Virus record (IMG/VR): IMGVR_UViG_3300014494_000005
Span: 284,924-348,923 of that record
Origin: a virus
Reading direction: 5' to 3' (one strand)
Length of the DNA: 64,000 bases
Each line of letters starts with the position of its first letter. The stretch's first letter is position 1. Positions 56,602-64,000 of the stretch are shown here, one piece after another. The notes beneath the pieces were generated by a model that was not told where the DNA came from, did not search any database, and saw nothing but the letters and a program-made list of their open reading frames with translations. The position numbers and the translations under genes are program-made.

Positions 56602-56906
56602 TTAATATGATTTAAATAATTTTTTTAATTCTTTTTCTTTCAAATTTAGTTCATTATTTAATTTGTTTAAAGCAATTGTTATAATAGTTTCTAAAGCATC
56701 TTTACTTGCAGTATCGTTTATCCTTACTTCATAATTATCAACTGTAACTGGTATATATCTTCCACCATCTTTATATTCTAAAGCATTTAAAGTCCATTCA
56801 TAATTATGTTTTACACTCTTTAAATAATCAATACTTTTAATTAAAATGAAATTTTTTCAAGATTTTCGTTGTTTTGCTTTGATTTATTATCTACATTTGT
56901 TTTCAT
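56602..56906 (-). pseudogene. Gene broken by a one-base change in an A run
   Basis: ATG at 56906 opens KTNVDNKSKQNNENLEKIS and stops after 21 codons. A frame offset by one resumes with FILIKSIDYLKSVKHNYEW and runs to TAA at 56602-56604 (GRYIPVTVDNYEVRIND in between). Adding one A to the six-A run restores a single frame. Real mutation or sequencing error. Confidence 0.6.
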
Positions 56907-56912
56907 AATATA

Positions 56913-57191
56913 TTAATATAAATTTTCAGAAATAAGTATTGAATCTTCCTCATTTTCACTTGCATCATATCCATATTTAATTTGATTATTTTCTTTAGCT
57001 ATTTTCCATGTTTCACCTCTATTAACAAAACGATTTTCTGAAGTGAGAAAACCTTGTTTTTCTCTAGGTGGTAGTACTGGATTAGAAACTAACTTTTGTA
57101 AGATTGAATAACAATCACTATGTCTATGTCCAGATATTATAGTTCCATTATAATCAATAGCAGCACACAATATAAATTCTTTTTGTTCCAT
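56913..57191 (-). CDS. Conserved phage protein (ILCAAI..SENLY type)
   Basis: 92 residues. FILCAAIDYNGTIISGHRHSDC at the start, QGFLTSENRFVNRGETWKIA in the middle and SILISENLY at the end form a pattern that I recall from many phage and prophage hypotheticals. Function unknown; no membrane segment. Confidence 0.78.
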   Translation of the reverse strand: MEQKEFILCAAIDYNGTIISGHRHSDCYSILQKLVSNPVLPPREKQGFLTSENRFVNRGETWKIAKENNQIKYGYDASENEEDSILISENLY

Positions 57192-57376
57192 TATTCTGCT
57201 TGTATATATCGTTCACCATCAACATAAACATTATGTTTTGGTTGAAAACTATCTTTATATTCGCCATCAATATAATTATCTCTCCACCAGTGTTCAAAAC
57301 GTTCGCCCATTTCATCTGGATGAAGATTATAAAATTGAATATATGCTTTAAATGCTAATTCTTTTGCTGTTTTCAT
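57191..57376 (-). CDS. Unknown small protein
   Basis: 61 residues, aromatic and acidic, with FEHWWRDNYIDGEY. Shares one base with the next gene. Not recognised. Confidence 0.65.
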   Translation of the reverse strand: MKTAKELAFKAYIQFYNLHPDEMGERFEHWWRDNYIDGEYKDSFQPKHNVYVDGERYIQAE

Positions 57377-57377
57377 A

Positions 57378-57569
57378 TTACCATGTATTATAATCAGTTA
57401 TATTTTTTTCTCTATCACCAACTTTAATGGATACACCAATACCTATACCATTACCAAAATCAAATATCATTTTCTTTGATTCATTTTTATATCTCTTAGG
57501 TAATTTAGCAATGAATTTTTCTGCAGCTTTTACCTCATTTTCATTTAATTCAAATTTAGACCTTATCAT
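57378..57569 (-). CDS. Unknown small protein
   Basis: 63 residues; helical N half (FELNENEVKAAEKFIAKLP) then FGNGIGIGVSIKVGDRE strands. I recall similar short phage hypotheticals. Not assigned. Confidence 0.66.
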   Translation of the reverse strand: MIRSKFELNENEVKAAEKFIAKLPKRYKNESKKMIFDFGNGIGIGVSIKVGDREKNITDYNTW

Positions 57570-57572
57570 ATA

Positions 57573-58088
57573 TTATTTAATAATCAAATTAATAATAACA
57601 AGAACAAATGCCATTGTTTCAATCCACCAAGTATAGTTAGGTATACCATTTGTCCACCATTTCATCCAAGATTTATCTAAAAATTTAGGTAATTTTTTGG
57701 GTACAGCTAAAATCGCAAATAATCCCATAATTGCTGGAAGATAATATTGATGATAAGCAACTATCATTGCAATATATCCAAGTGAAATACCACCTGTTGC
57801 ACCAATAATATGTACAGTACCTTCTTGTTCTTCTTTAAATGCAGGTGCTGCGCCAACAAATGCAAGAAATGCTCCGGCAAAAAACATTAAAGGTGTAACA
57901 CTAACACCAAGTATTATCATTGGAAATGCAATACTCCAGATGAATAATGTAAATAATGCTTTATTATTTTCTCTATAGTAACTATCTGAAATACTTGTAA
58001 GTATTCCATATTTAAAATAAACAAATAACCAATAGGTGACAAATACTACAATAATATAAATCAATAAACAAATTTCATAATTTTTCAT
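57573..58088 (-). CDS. Multi-pass membrane protein
   Basis: 171 residues with five or six hydrophobic helices (about 5-27, 45-63, 66-84, 93-113, 117-131, 150-170). FLAFVGAAPAFKEEQEG and HIIGATGGISLG suggest a small pore or sensor-like bundle, but no family is recognised. Confidence 0.74.
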   Translation of the reverse strand: MKNYEICLLIYIIVVFVTYWLFVYFKYGILTSISDSYYRENNKALFTLFIWSIAFPMIILGVSVTPLMFFAGAFLAFVGAAPAFKEEQEGTVHIIGATGGISLGYIAMIVAYHQYYLPAIMGLFAILAVPKKLPKFLDKSWMKWWTNGIPNYTWWIETMAFVLVIINLIIK

Positions 58089-58109
58089 AATATAATTTAT
58101 TAATTTTAT

Positions 58110-58301
58110 TTATATCGGTAAATCTGAATTATTATCACTAACATGTCTTTTAAAATAAAATGTAAAATAATCAGCGTGAGATTTACTTGGAATGACTTGA
58201 ATTAATTCCCAACTTTCACTTCCAAGTTTATCAAGATATTCTTCAATATCTTGATTCATTGCATTAGTAAGGTAAAATTTTTTAACTAAATATTTCCACA
58301 T
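58110..58301 (-). CDS. Unknown small protein
   Basis: 63 residues. Pattern LDKLGSESWELIQVIPSK is typical of a small 'DUF4177-like' strand-helix-strand unit (aromatic start YLVKKFYLTN, G-x-E-G/S-W-E-L core). The similarity is by eye and tentative. Confidence 0.66.
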   Translation of the reverse strand: MWKYLVKKFYLTNAMNQDIEEYLDKLGSESWELIQVIPSKSHADYFTFYFKRHVSDNNSDLPI

Positions 58302-58313
58302 ATATTTTAATTT

Positions 58314-58868
58314 TTAATCTAAATATATTAAACAGCAGTTTTTATATTTTTTGCCTGAAAAACATGGGCATAAATCATTTCTTTGAATCTGTTTTTTTGC
58401 TGGTAATTTATAATTATAATCAACAACATTTTCTTCAATACCATTAAGATGATTAACTTCATGTTGCCAAATTTGTGCTTCAAAACCACCATAAATTTGA
58501 TTTGTATGATGATTACCATCTATATCATCATAACTAACATTGATTGCACGATATCTATCCGCAAGAATTGATTTACCTACCCAAGTAAGACAACCTTCAA
58601 GTTTGGGTTCTATCATTCCAAAATATTTATCAATTTTTGGATTAATAATTAGTTTCCAAGAATTTTCTTTTAAATTTCGAAGAGCAAAGATATTTTGCAT
58701 AAATCTTTGTTCATCTAAGCTACATTGATTTGCTGCCAATCCAACAGCATTATGATGACTACAAGCAAATTCAAGAAATACTTTTAATATTTCGGTATTG
58801 GTTTCGAAATCATGAACAAGTTCAAATACACAAGGGGTTTGTTGATTTGGAATTATTTCAAATTTCAT
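58314..58868 (-). CDS. def: Peptide deformylase with a C-terminal SEC-C zinc motif
   Basis: 184 residues. All three deformylase motifs are present: GLAANQ (43-48), EGCL (91-94, metal ligand Cys93) and QHEVNH (135-140, His136, Glu137, His140). Residues 164-179 form a SEC-C motif, RNDLCPCFSGKKYKNCC, a zinc-binding tag seen at the end of SecA and other proteins. Deformylase removes the formyl group from new proteins; the tag could bring it to ribosomes or SecB. The fusion is unusual. Confidence 0.92.
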   Translation of the reverse strand: MKFEIIPNQQTPCVFELVHDFETNTEILKVFLEFACSHHNAVGLAANQCSLDEQRFMQNIFALRNLKENSWKLIINPKIDKYFGMIEPKLEGCLTWVGKSILADRYRAINVSYDDIDGNHHTNQIYGGFEAQIWQHEVNHLNGIEENVVDYNYKLPAKKQIQRNDLCPCFSGKKYKNCCLIYLD

Positions 58869-58879
58869 GATTTTTTATT

Positions 58880-59095
58880 TTAATATGGATTAACCAATCG
58901 ACTTTCTCTCATTACAAATTCTCCACTTTTATATAATTCATCAGCATATTCTTTATCTGTTGTTACAAACATTAAATTATCTTTAGTTCTATGCATTATA
59001 TAACAAGTACAATTACTTTTAGATTCCAATTGTTTATAATATTCAGTAATTATTTTTTTTGCTTTTAAGTAATCTTCTTTTGATATTGTTTCCAT
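58880..59095 (-). CDS. Unknown small protein
   Basis: 71 residues; helical N half, then CTCYIMHRTKDNLMFVTTDKEYADEL. No zinc spacing. Upstream of the deformylase in the same operon. Confidence 0.66.
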   Translation of the reverse strand: METISKEDYLKAKKIITEYYKQLESKSNCTCYIMHRTKDNLMFVTTDKEYADELYKSGEFVMRESRLVNPY

Positions 59096-59130
59096 AATTT
59101 ATTGATTATTTAAAAATAAGTCACTTAGTA

Positions 59131-59458
59131 ATGAATTTATATAGACCCTAACAATGATAATGCCACTGGCACAGACCTTCCCTTGCACAATGGCAAGGAC
59201 AAAAGCGAAGTCGTTTTCTACCTCTGATTAATTATCCCGAAGGTAACTTAGTCAGCAGTCATGGTGGTTTTGTAAAAATCCCATAGAAAACTTGTTTTTT
59301 CGCAAGGAAAGCGATTTTACCTTTTAATGGAGCACATGTCCCCGTAGAGACATTTGCGAATTAACGTTGTTAATTTTTCATATATTTAAAGAACTCATTA
59401 CTAAGCACAAAGAAGAACAGACTCGGCTTGTGCTCTATCTATTCTTCACCTTAAGTTT
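59131..59458. ncRNA. Candidate structured RNA or regulatory region
   Basis: About 330 bases without an open frame and richer in GC. Visible helices: CCTTGC..GCAAGG, TGCC-ACT-GGCA, TTAAC-GTT-GTTAA, ATGTC..GACAT. On the minus strand GAAGAA (59447-59442) pairs with TTCTTC (59417-59412) and GCACAA (59433-59428) with TTGTGC (59410-59405) in crossing order: an H-type pseudoknot. Strand cannot be decided. It did not match tmRNA, RNase P or an intron core that I know. Confidence 0.45.
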
Positions 59459-60400
59459 TTATTCTTGTTTTGGAAGTTGATTCAAAAATGTATTAATAAT
59501 TTCTTGAAATCTTGGGTCGATTTCAATACGCATACTTGCAATTTCCTTAATACTTGTCTGACGGTCTTTTTCAAATTCAGCTTTAGCTGTATTAAGTGCT
59601 TCATGATGTTTTTTCATTGTAGTATCGTAAGTAAGTTGCAGGTCATTGTTAGTTTTTTCTGCACTATTTTGAGCATCAGCATTAAGTTTGGCAATACGTG
59701 CATTTTCTTCGGTAGTAAGGTTTTTTACTTTTGCTTTGTAATAATTTACCTTTTGTTCAAAGTTACGATGGAGTGCTGCAAGTTCTTCATGAATTTTAAG
59801 AAGTTGTTCAGAAGTATGATGTACTTTTATTTCAACAGGGGTTTTAGTTCCATCACCTTTAATAACCATCCATTCAACTGAAGGTATATTATTAATTTCA
59901 TTGCGTAATCCTGCAAGAATTGACCTTTCATGAATAAATTGACCAATATGTGAGGCATATGCTTCGGCTTCCAGATATTCATTATATTCAGATGCAGTAA
60001 GTTGTTCCCAACCAAATTCTTCATTAACTTGTGATAAAATTACAGGATAAACAAATTTGGGTTTTTCTGGAGTTATACTTTTAAGACCATCGGGTATAGT
60101 ATATGCAATGTTTTTTGCAACATTAAGCAAGTTTTCTTTTGCTTTCATATTTTCCATGAGAAATGCCTGACAAGCATGAAGTTTTGCTTTTTCCTGTAAT
60201 AAAATAACAACATTATCAGGAAGTTTAACACCCTTAACGGTTTCATGGTCTTTACCTTCAACATTTACTGTTTTAGTGTAATTATTTACTGCCATTAATT
60301 GTTTAGCAATTTCAGTAGCTCTTTGATTGCAGAGATTAGAAATTGATTGAGCTTGTGAAAGGCTTAGACCTTTATTCGGAACTAAATTATTTTTCTTCAT
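59459..60400 (-). CDS. Unknown coiled-coil protein
   Basis: 313 residues. N-terminal helices (LSLSQAQSISNLCNQRATEI), a central domain with FGWEQLTASEYNEYLEAEAYASHIG and VEWMVIKGDGTKTPVEIKVH, then a long coiled coil (about 205-295). Codon use is a little more GC-rich than neighbours. Could be structural or a scaffold; not recognised. Own host-type promoter at 60436. Confidence 0.74.
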   Translation of the reverse strand: MKKNNLVPNKGLSLSQAQSISNLCNQRATEIAKQLMAVNNYTKTVNVEGKDHETVKGVKLPDNVVILLQEKAKLHACQAFLMENMKAKENLLNVAKNIAYTIPDGLKSITPEKPKFVYPVILSQVNEEFGWEQLTASEYNEYLEAEAYASHIGQFIHERSILAGLRNEINNIPSVEWMVIKGDGTKTPVEIKVHHTSEQLLKIHEELAALHRNFEQKVNYYKAKVKNLTTEENARIAKLNADAQNSAEKTNNDLQLTYDTTMKKHHEALNTAKAEFEKDRQTSIKEIASMRIEIDPRFQEIINTFLNQLPKQE

Positions 60401-60435
60401 GACTTCAAGTTTTTAGTTAATTAAAATTAAGACTG

Positions 60436-60465
60436 CAAATATAACTATATTTTATTTAAATACAA
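60436..60465 (-). promoter_or_regulatory. Host-type promoter for 59459-60400
   Basis: Minus strand TTG (60463-60465), exactly 19 bases, TATATTTG (60436-60443): a full match to the Bacteroidota primary consensus. Confidence 0.72.
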
Positions 60466-60483
60466 ATTTATTTTAAAAAATAA

Positions 60484-60515
60484 AAAATTCCCCACAATAA
60501 ATGTGGGGAATTTAA
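60484..60515 (-). terminator. Intrinsic terminator of 60519-60896
   Basis: ATTCCCCACA and TGTGGGGAAT pair perfectly around a 5-nt loop, followed on the minus strand by a T run. Confidence 0.85.
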
Positions 60516-60518
60516 TTA

Positions 60519-60896
60519 TTATAGTACTATTACATATTTACCTAACTCACCAATTTTATTGTTCTGATTTCTTTCAGTTATTGATGATTTAAAAAATTTA
60601 GTAGAACCCACCAATAAATTATCTGGTGTCAAATTATCCAAATATGCCCATGAATTGGAAGGATGATTAACAATAATCATATCTTTTACATCATTAGTGT
60701 TTAATCGAATTCTTATCGATTTTTCATTATCCTTAAAATAAGGATGAACACTAATTGCACCAATAGTTGCACCATTTGGTGCAATAAAATAACCTTTAGA
60801 CATAATTGAAGTGAGTACTTCAGTAAGTTTTGTTATACTATTCTCAGTATAACCGTTTTCATGCATAAATGCATGTAATGTGAATAAATTTTTCAT
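60519..60896 (-). CDS. Unknown protein
   Basis: 125 residues, mixed, with GYFIAPNGATIGAISVHPYF in the first half and strand-rich end IGELGKYVIVL. It has a 78-base leader after a TATATTTG box (60974-60981) and a strong terminator, i.e. a single-gene unit. Confidence 0.7.
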   Translation of the reverse strand: MKNLFTLHAFMHENGYTENSITKLTEVLTSIMSKGYFIAPNGATIGAISVHPYFKDNEKSIRIRLNTNDVKDMIIVNHPSNSWAYLDNLTPDNLLVGSTKFFKSSITERNQNNKIGELGKYVIVL

Positions 60897-61047
60897 GTTA
60901 AATTGTTTTTAAGAACAGTGCCGTAATAGCTATCTATTCAGTTAATAATACCAATATGATATTATATTGGGTGCAAATATATAAAAAAATTGGGAAATAT
61001 AAAAATTATTTTAACATATTTTTCGTATTTATATGAAAATATATACT

Positions 61048-61608
61048 ATGACTCTAAATGACGTAAAAACAGGAGATGACTTTTTAGTTAAAGGTAATAC
61101 TTGGCTAAGTAAAATTATATGTGCAGTAATGAAAAAATGGGGTAAAAAGAATGGTTATGATGTCAGTCTTCTTTTTAGTCATGCAGCACAATTTTTATGG
61201 ATTGCAGATGAATTATATTTATTTGGTTCAGTAGATACTGGTTACAGACCAATTTTATTTAAAAACCACTATAATTGGGATACTGATAATTTTGTTGTAA
61301 TGAGACGTAATGTTGAATTAACTGAAGAAGAAATGAAACAAACAATAAATTATTGTTTACATCTTGATACTGTTTCACAAGGTTATCAATATTGGAATTT
61401 CATTCAATGGTTATTACTTGTATATTTAAATATTAATACATTTAAAGATACTGATAGATTTAATTATTGCTATGAATCTGAAAGAAAATGTAGAAAAAAT
61501 TTAAATCCAGACCATTATGGAGATGTTGCTGAAACAAGTATTTTTGATTTATTGTTTGATAAATTTTATGGAATAATTTATAAATCTAAAAACATTGCTA
61601 TTAAATAA
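61048..61608 (+). CDS. NlpC/P60-like (YiiX-type) cysteine hydrolase
   Basis: 186 residues from the ATG at 61048. An ATG at 61033 overlaps the upstream GTATTTATA element, so the later start fits better. VKTGDDFLVKGNTWLSKII, FSHAAQFLWIADELYLFGSV (His) and FNYCYESE (Cys, in the place of the usual CSE) match permuted NlpC/P60 proteins of the YiiX type. Expected to cleave peptide or amide bonds in cell wall or lipids. Could aid lysis. Confidence 0.75.
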   Translation: MTLNDVKTGDDFLVKGNTWLSKIICAVMKKWGKKNGYDVSLLFSHAAQFLWIADELYLFGSVDTGYRPILFKNHYNWDTDNFVVMRRNVELTEEEMKQTINYCLHLDTVSQGYQYWNFIQWLLLVYLNINTFKDTDRFNYCYESERKCRKNLNPDHYGDVAETSIFDLLFDKFYGIIYKSKNIAIK

Positions 61609-61655
61609 TACATATAAGTATTTATTAATAAATAATATTATTTAAAATTTAACAT

Positions 61656-62072
61656 ATGTCAATAAATATAGAACCTGTTTTTGCAAACTCATGGGTTTTG
61701 GGAATGGTTCGTTTAAATACTGGAAATACTGCATCAAATGGTAGTGGTTCAATAACAAAAGTAGTAACTGGTGCTACTAATGGTACTCGTATAGATAAAA
61801 TTACATTTATAAATTCACAATTAATTGCAACTGGTAGTACTGCAATGACAGGCAAAGTCTTCTTATCTAATAATGGCGGTAGTACTTGGTTTTTCTATAA
61901 TGAAATAGCTATTGCAACGGCAACTCGTAGTACAGCAGTTATTGGTGCTAAAAATATAATGATAACTGGTGGTTTATTTCTTCCAAGTGGTGTAATATTG
62001 GGTGTTGCTCAAAGTGTTTATGCTGGTGCAAAAGACCAACAAGATGTTATTGTTGAAGGTGGTAATTTTTAA
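61656..62072 (+). CDS. Probable virion-associated protein
   Basis: 138 residues, beta-rich, low in charge, Ser/Thr/Gly/Ala-rich: GSITKVVTGATNGTRIDKITF, GKVFLSNNGGSTWFFYNEI, then a final DVIVEGGNF. This composition and ending are typical of phage decoration or tail-tip-associated proteins. GTATTTATT is 29 bases upstream. Only candidate structural gene in the window. Confidence 0.65.
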   Translation: MSINIEPVFANSWVLGMVRLNTGNTASNGSGSITKVVTGATNGTRIDKITFINSQLIATGSTAMTGKVFLSNNGGSTWFFYNEIAIATATRSTAVIGAKNIMITGGLFLPSGVILGVAQSVYAGAKDQQDVIVEGGNF

Positions 62073-62330
62073 TTAATTTTTATTTAAAACATAATCAATT
62101 TTATCAACCATATTAATACAATTATTGTGTTTATCAAGTAATGCTACCAATAAAAGTAAGTCTCTACTTTCTTTTAATAATTCAATTATGTTTTTTTGTT
62201 TTGATGTTTCAGATATATAATTTTCGTGTGCTTTCCAACCTTTAAGAAAATATTGTTTAGATGTTTCTTTAGAGTTTTTAATGATATTTTTTATCTCAAC
62301 ATCTGTTAAATTATTTACACTCATTTTCAT
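62073..62330 (-). CDS. Unknown small helical protein
   Basis: 85 residues, helical, Lys/Glu-rich. Converges on the end of the + strand gene with no gap. Start overlaps the next gene by 20 bases. Confidence 0.65.
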   Translation of the reverse strand: MKMSVNNLTDVEIKNIIKNSKETSKQYFLKGWKAHENYISETSKQKNIIELLKESRDLLLLVALLDKHNNCINMVDKIDYVLNKN

Positions 62331-62445
62331 GTGTTTTAAGATAGTTTTGATATTCGGTTTTAGTTAAAAAAACTGTTTCACCATCAGAAGTACTTGCAAT
62401 AATAGCTCCATCTTCATAGGTATTTATTATAAAAAGTTCATTCAT
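62311..62445 (-). CDS. Unknown 44-residue protein
   Basis: Small frame NELFIINTYEDGAIIASTSDG then FLTKTEYQNYL. Its start overlaps the lipoprotein stop and its end overlaps the next start, supporting translation. Beta hairpin plus helix. Confidence 0.55.
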   Translation of the reverse strand: MNELFIINTYEDGAIIASTSDGETVFLTKTEYQNYLKTHENECK

Positions 62446-62614
62446 ATTTGTGATGTCTTATTATGTGATTATCTGATTTTAACAATACATTATAATTATT
62501 ATGTAGATAATGTTTACCTGCCTTTGGTCTATGATGATTTAAATAAGGATTTTTCCTTGTAGTACCACAAGCAATAATTAATAATATTGTAAAAATTAAT
62601 TGTATGTTTTTCAT
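62438..62614 (-). CDS. Small lipoprotein
   Basis: 58 residues. N terminus KNIQLIFTILLIIACGTT is a lipoprotein signal with lipobox and Cys16; the mature part is short, His- and Asn-rich. Expected in the host outer or inner membrane, perhaps in exclusion or lysis. The first codons lie in the 65-bp tandem duplication. Confidence 0.68.
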   Translation of the reverse strand: MKNIQLIFTILLIIACGTTRKNPYLNHHRPKAGKHYLHNNYNVLLKSDNHIIRHHKYE

Positions 62615-62715
62615 TCTTTTCGTTTTTAAATGTTACAAAAAAATAATAAAATTGTAAAAATTAATTGTATGTTTTTCATTCTTTTTGTTTTTAAATGTTA
62701 CAAAAAAATAATAAA
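62586..62715. repeat. 65-bp tandem duplication
   Basis: Units 62586-62650 and 62651-62715 differ at one base (C/T at unit position 36). The unit contains the TGTAAC-like -35 half, the AAAAACGAAAAGA leader and the first codons of the lipoprotein. Confidence 0.95.
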
Positions 62716-62719
62716 ATTG

Positions 62720-63019
62720 TTACAAATTTTTAATCAATTCTTCTAATTTATTTTGATTTTTTTCTTTTGAAAGTTTGTATAATTCTTGAGGAGTGAGAGT
62801 CAATAGTTCTTCAAAGCTATAACGTAGATAATCTTTTTCATTTTCATCATATTCTAATTGATTTTTTGATAACCATATGGGTGAATATTCTTTATCAATA
62901 CTACCCAAATCTTCATTTATCATATGATTATTTACTTCATTTAAATATTTAATACGTTCAGCATTTAACTTAATCCATAGATTACGTTCAGATTCTGATT
63001 TAAAAAAATTTTTTGACAT
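62720..63019 (-). CDS. Unknown helical acidic protein
   Basis: 99 residues, Glu/Lys/Asn-rich helices, with SFEELLTLTPQELYKLSKEKN at the C terminus. Twelve bases after the recombinase gene, hence co-transcribed with it. Not recognised; could be a recombination factor by position only. Confidence 0.66.
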   Translation of the reverse strand: MSKNFFKSESERNLWIKLNAERIKYLNEVNNHMINEDLGSIDKEYSPIWLSKNQLEYDENEKDYLRYSFEELLTLTPQELYKLSKEKNQNKLEELIKNL

Positions 63020-63031
63020 AATTACTTATAA

Positions 63032-63841
63032 TTAAATTGGTAACAAAACTTTATTAAGTAAATTAGTACTCACATGTGTATAAATTTCAGTTGTTTTAGA
63101 ACTACTATGTCCAGCTATTTTTTGAATAACTCTTAAATCTGTTCCTTGCTCTAATAAAGCAGTAAAACAAGAATGTCTAAGTAAATGAAAATGATATTCT
63201 TTACCTATATAATGTTTTACTAATTTATTACAACTCTCAGAAGAATACTGTAAAGAATTATTTTGCCCGTTAAATAAATAAATTTTAGGCTTAAATCGCA
63301 CATAATATTTTCGTAGTATCTCTAATATGTTTCGAGATAATGGAACTATTCTGTCTTTTTTACCTTTTGCTTGTCTAATATTTATAAGCATTCTTTTTGA
63401 ATCAATATCTTCTATCTTTAAATTAATAACCTCACTCACTCTTAATCCAACAGAATACGCTAAAGAAATAATTGCTTTATGCTTTAAATTTTGAATCTGG
63501 TTTATTTTATCGAGCAAAAAATCTCTATCAATTATCTGGGGTAAGTGTTTTTCTTTACGAGGTCTCTGAAAATTAATTTTGTCATATTTTTTATCGAGGA
63601 CCTTTTCATAAAGAAATTTAATTGCATTAATTATCTGATTTTGTTGTGAAATAGAAGTAAAATGATATTTATTAAGATAATTTTGAAAATCATTTGAAAC
63701 TAAATGTTGAGGATACTTATCCACAACAATTAAAAAATTTTCAATATAATAAATATAAATTTCAATAGTATGTCTTGAGTAATTAAAATAATTTAATTTT
63801 TCAAAACAAATCTTTAAAATGTTGATGTATTTATTGTTCAT
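63032..63841 (-). CDS. Tyrosine recombinase (integrase/XerC-D type)
   Basis: 269 residues. Residues 5-88 form the SAM-like core-binding domain. The catalytic set is complete: Arg134 in VGLRVSEV, Lys in QAKGKKDR (159-162), HLLRH with His219 and Arg222, His245 in AGHSSS, Tyr254 in TEIYTHV. Length and short N domain resemble XerC/D and phage integrases. It could integrate the phage, resolve dimers or invert a segment. The inverted repeats just beyond its start are candidate sites. Confidence 0.93.
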   Translation of the reverse strand: MNNKYINILKICFEKLNYFNYSRHTIEIYIYYIENFLIVVDKYPQHLVSNDFQNYLNKYHFTSISQQNQIINAIKFLYEKVLDKKYDKINFQRPRKEKHLPQIIDRDFLLDKINQIQNLKHKAIISLAYSVGLRVSEVINLKIEDIDSKRMLINIRQAKGKKDRIVPLSRNILEILRKYYVRFKPKIYLFNGQNNSLQYSSESCNKLVKHYIGKEYHFHLLRHSCFTALLEQGTDLRVIQKIAGHSSSKTTEIYTHVSTNLLNKVLLPI

Positions 63842-63878
63842 AATTAATTAGTTAAGTAGTAAACTTTATATATTATAG

Positions 63879-63978
63879 TTAGGTGCAAGCGTGGGTCGGC
63901 TGCGCTTGCACACTATTACTATTTTGAACTTGACGAGCTACTTTTAAAAAGTATGCCAGCTAATAAGTTCAATCCTAA
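63879..63978. other. Nested inverted repeats next to the recombinase
   Basis: GTGCAAGCG (63883-63891) pairs with CGCTTGCAC (63903-63911); TTGAACTT (63924-63931) with AAGTTCAA (63965-63972), enclosing AGCT..AGCT and TACTTT..AAGTA; and TTAGG (63879) with CCTAA (63974) outside. GC-rich compared with surroundings. Possible attachment or resolution site; a terminator is less likely as no U-tract follows. Confidence 0.5.
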
Positions 63979-64000
63979 TGCCTGCCAAAATCCGATTTTA

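Noticed and set aside
59131-59458. Group I or II self-splicing intron
   Set aside because: No recognisable intron core or domain V, and the flanking frames do not join into one protein.
63879-63978. Integron attC site
   Set aside because: Core boxes would have to read CTAAC..GTTAG; the order here is TTAGG..CCTAA and the recombinase lacks an obvious integron-specific insert.

Overview
The window is a strongly AT-rich, densely packed stretch of a large tailed-phage genome (or an integrated copy), most likely infecting a member of the Bacteroidota. Phage origin is supported by rIIA- and rIIB-like proteins, three endonuclease VII-like HNH nucleases, freestanding LAGLIDADG and GIY-YIG nucleases, a phage ECF-type sigma factor, a ClpP-like protease, a peptide deformylase, a macro domain protein and dozens of small unknown genes with overlapping starts and stops. 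The host assignment rests on promoters of the TTG-N19-TAnnTTTG type (18293, 52000, 60436) and the absence of Shine-Dalgarno sequences. No tRNA, capsid, terminase or replication gene was recognised, so this looks like an early/accessory region.

Layout. 1-4150 (+): a co-directional run of small genes, several with zinc ribbons, ending in a secreted zinc metallopeptidase. 4291-4430: a G-run-rich island between converging genes. 4438-6463 (-) and 6576-23250 (mostly +): mostly single-gene transcription units, nearly every one with its own promoter. 21060-21650: a gene-free stretch with a candidate structured RNA, three terminators and one copy of a small-RNA family. 23410-28561 (-): GIY-YIG nuclease and a compact operon of unknowns. 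28641-42883 (+): DUF6745-like repeat protein, LAGLIDADG nuclease, rIIA, four tandem paralogs, rIIB, DUF262, macro domain. 43013-51968 (-): long operon with an AAA+ ATPase at its far end and ClpP near its start. 52031-55845: two unrelated TnpB genes on either side of a short minus-strand set. 55885-60896 (-): three adjacent broken genes, then deformylase and others. 61048-62072 (+): NlpC/P60-like enzyme and a probable virion protein. 62073-63841 (-): small genes and a tyrosine recombinase, with nested inverted repeats beyond it.

Main finding. I count 35 copies of a promoter TGTAAC-N16-CGTATA (minor variants, spacer always exactly 16), 34 of them between 4.9 and 41.4 kb. The AAC and CGT cores at 16 bp are the hallmark of ECF sigma promoters, and an ECF-like sigma factor is encoded at 7705-8271, so I infer a phage sigma regulon. 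In many intergenic gaps the -35 element is built into the hairpin and U-tract of the preceding gene's terminator, giving a repeated terminator-promoter-leader cassette. The same promoter drives three copies of an apparently undescribed small RNA family (16371, 21517, 23248) with two conserved blocks exactly 24 nt apart.

Mobile and decaying features include the two TnpB genes, the homing-type nucleases, a 65-bp tandem duplication, a 12-bp three-letter coding repeat, and five genes broken by frameshift or nonsense changes.
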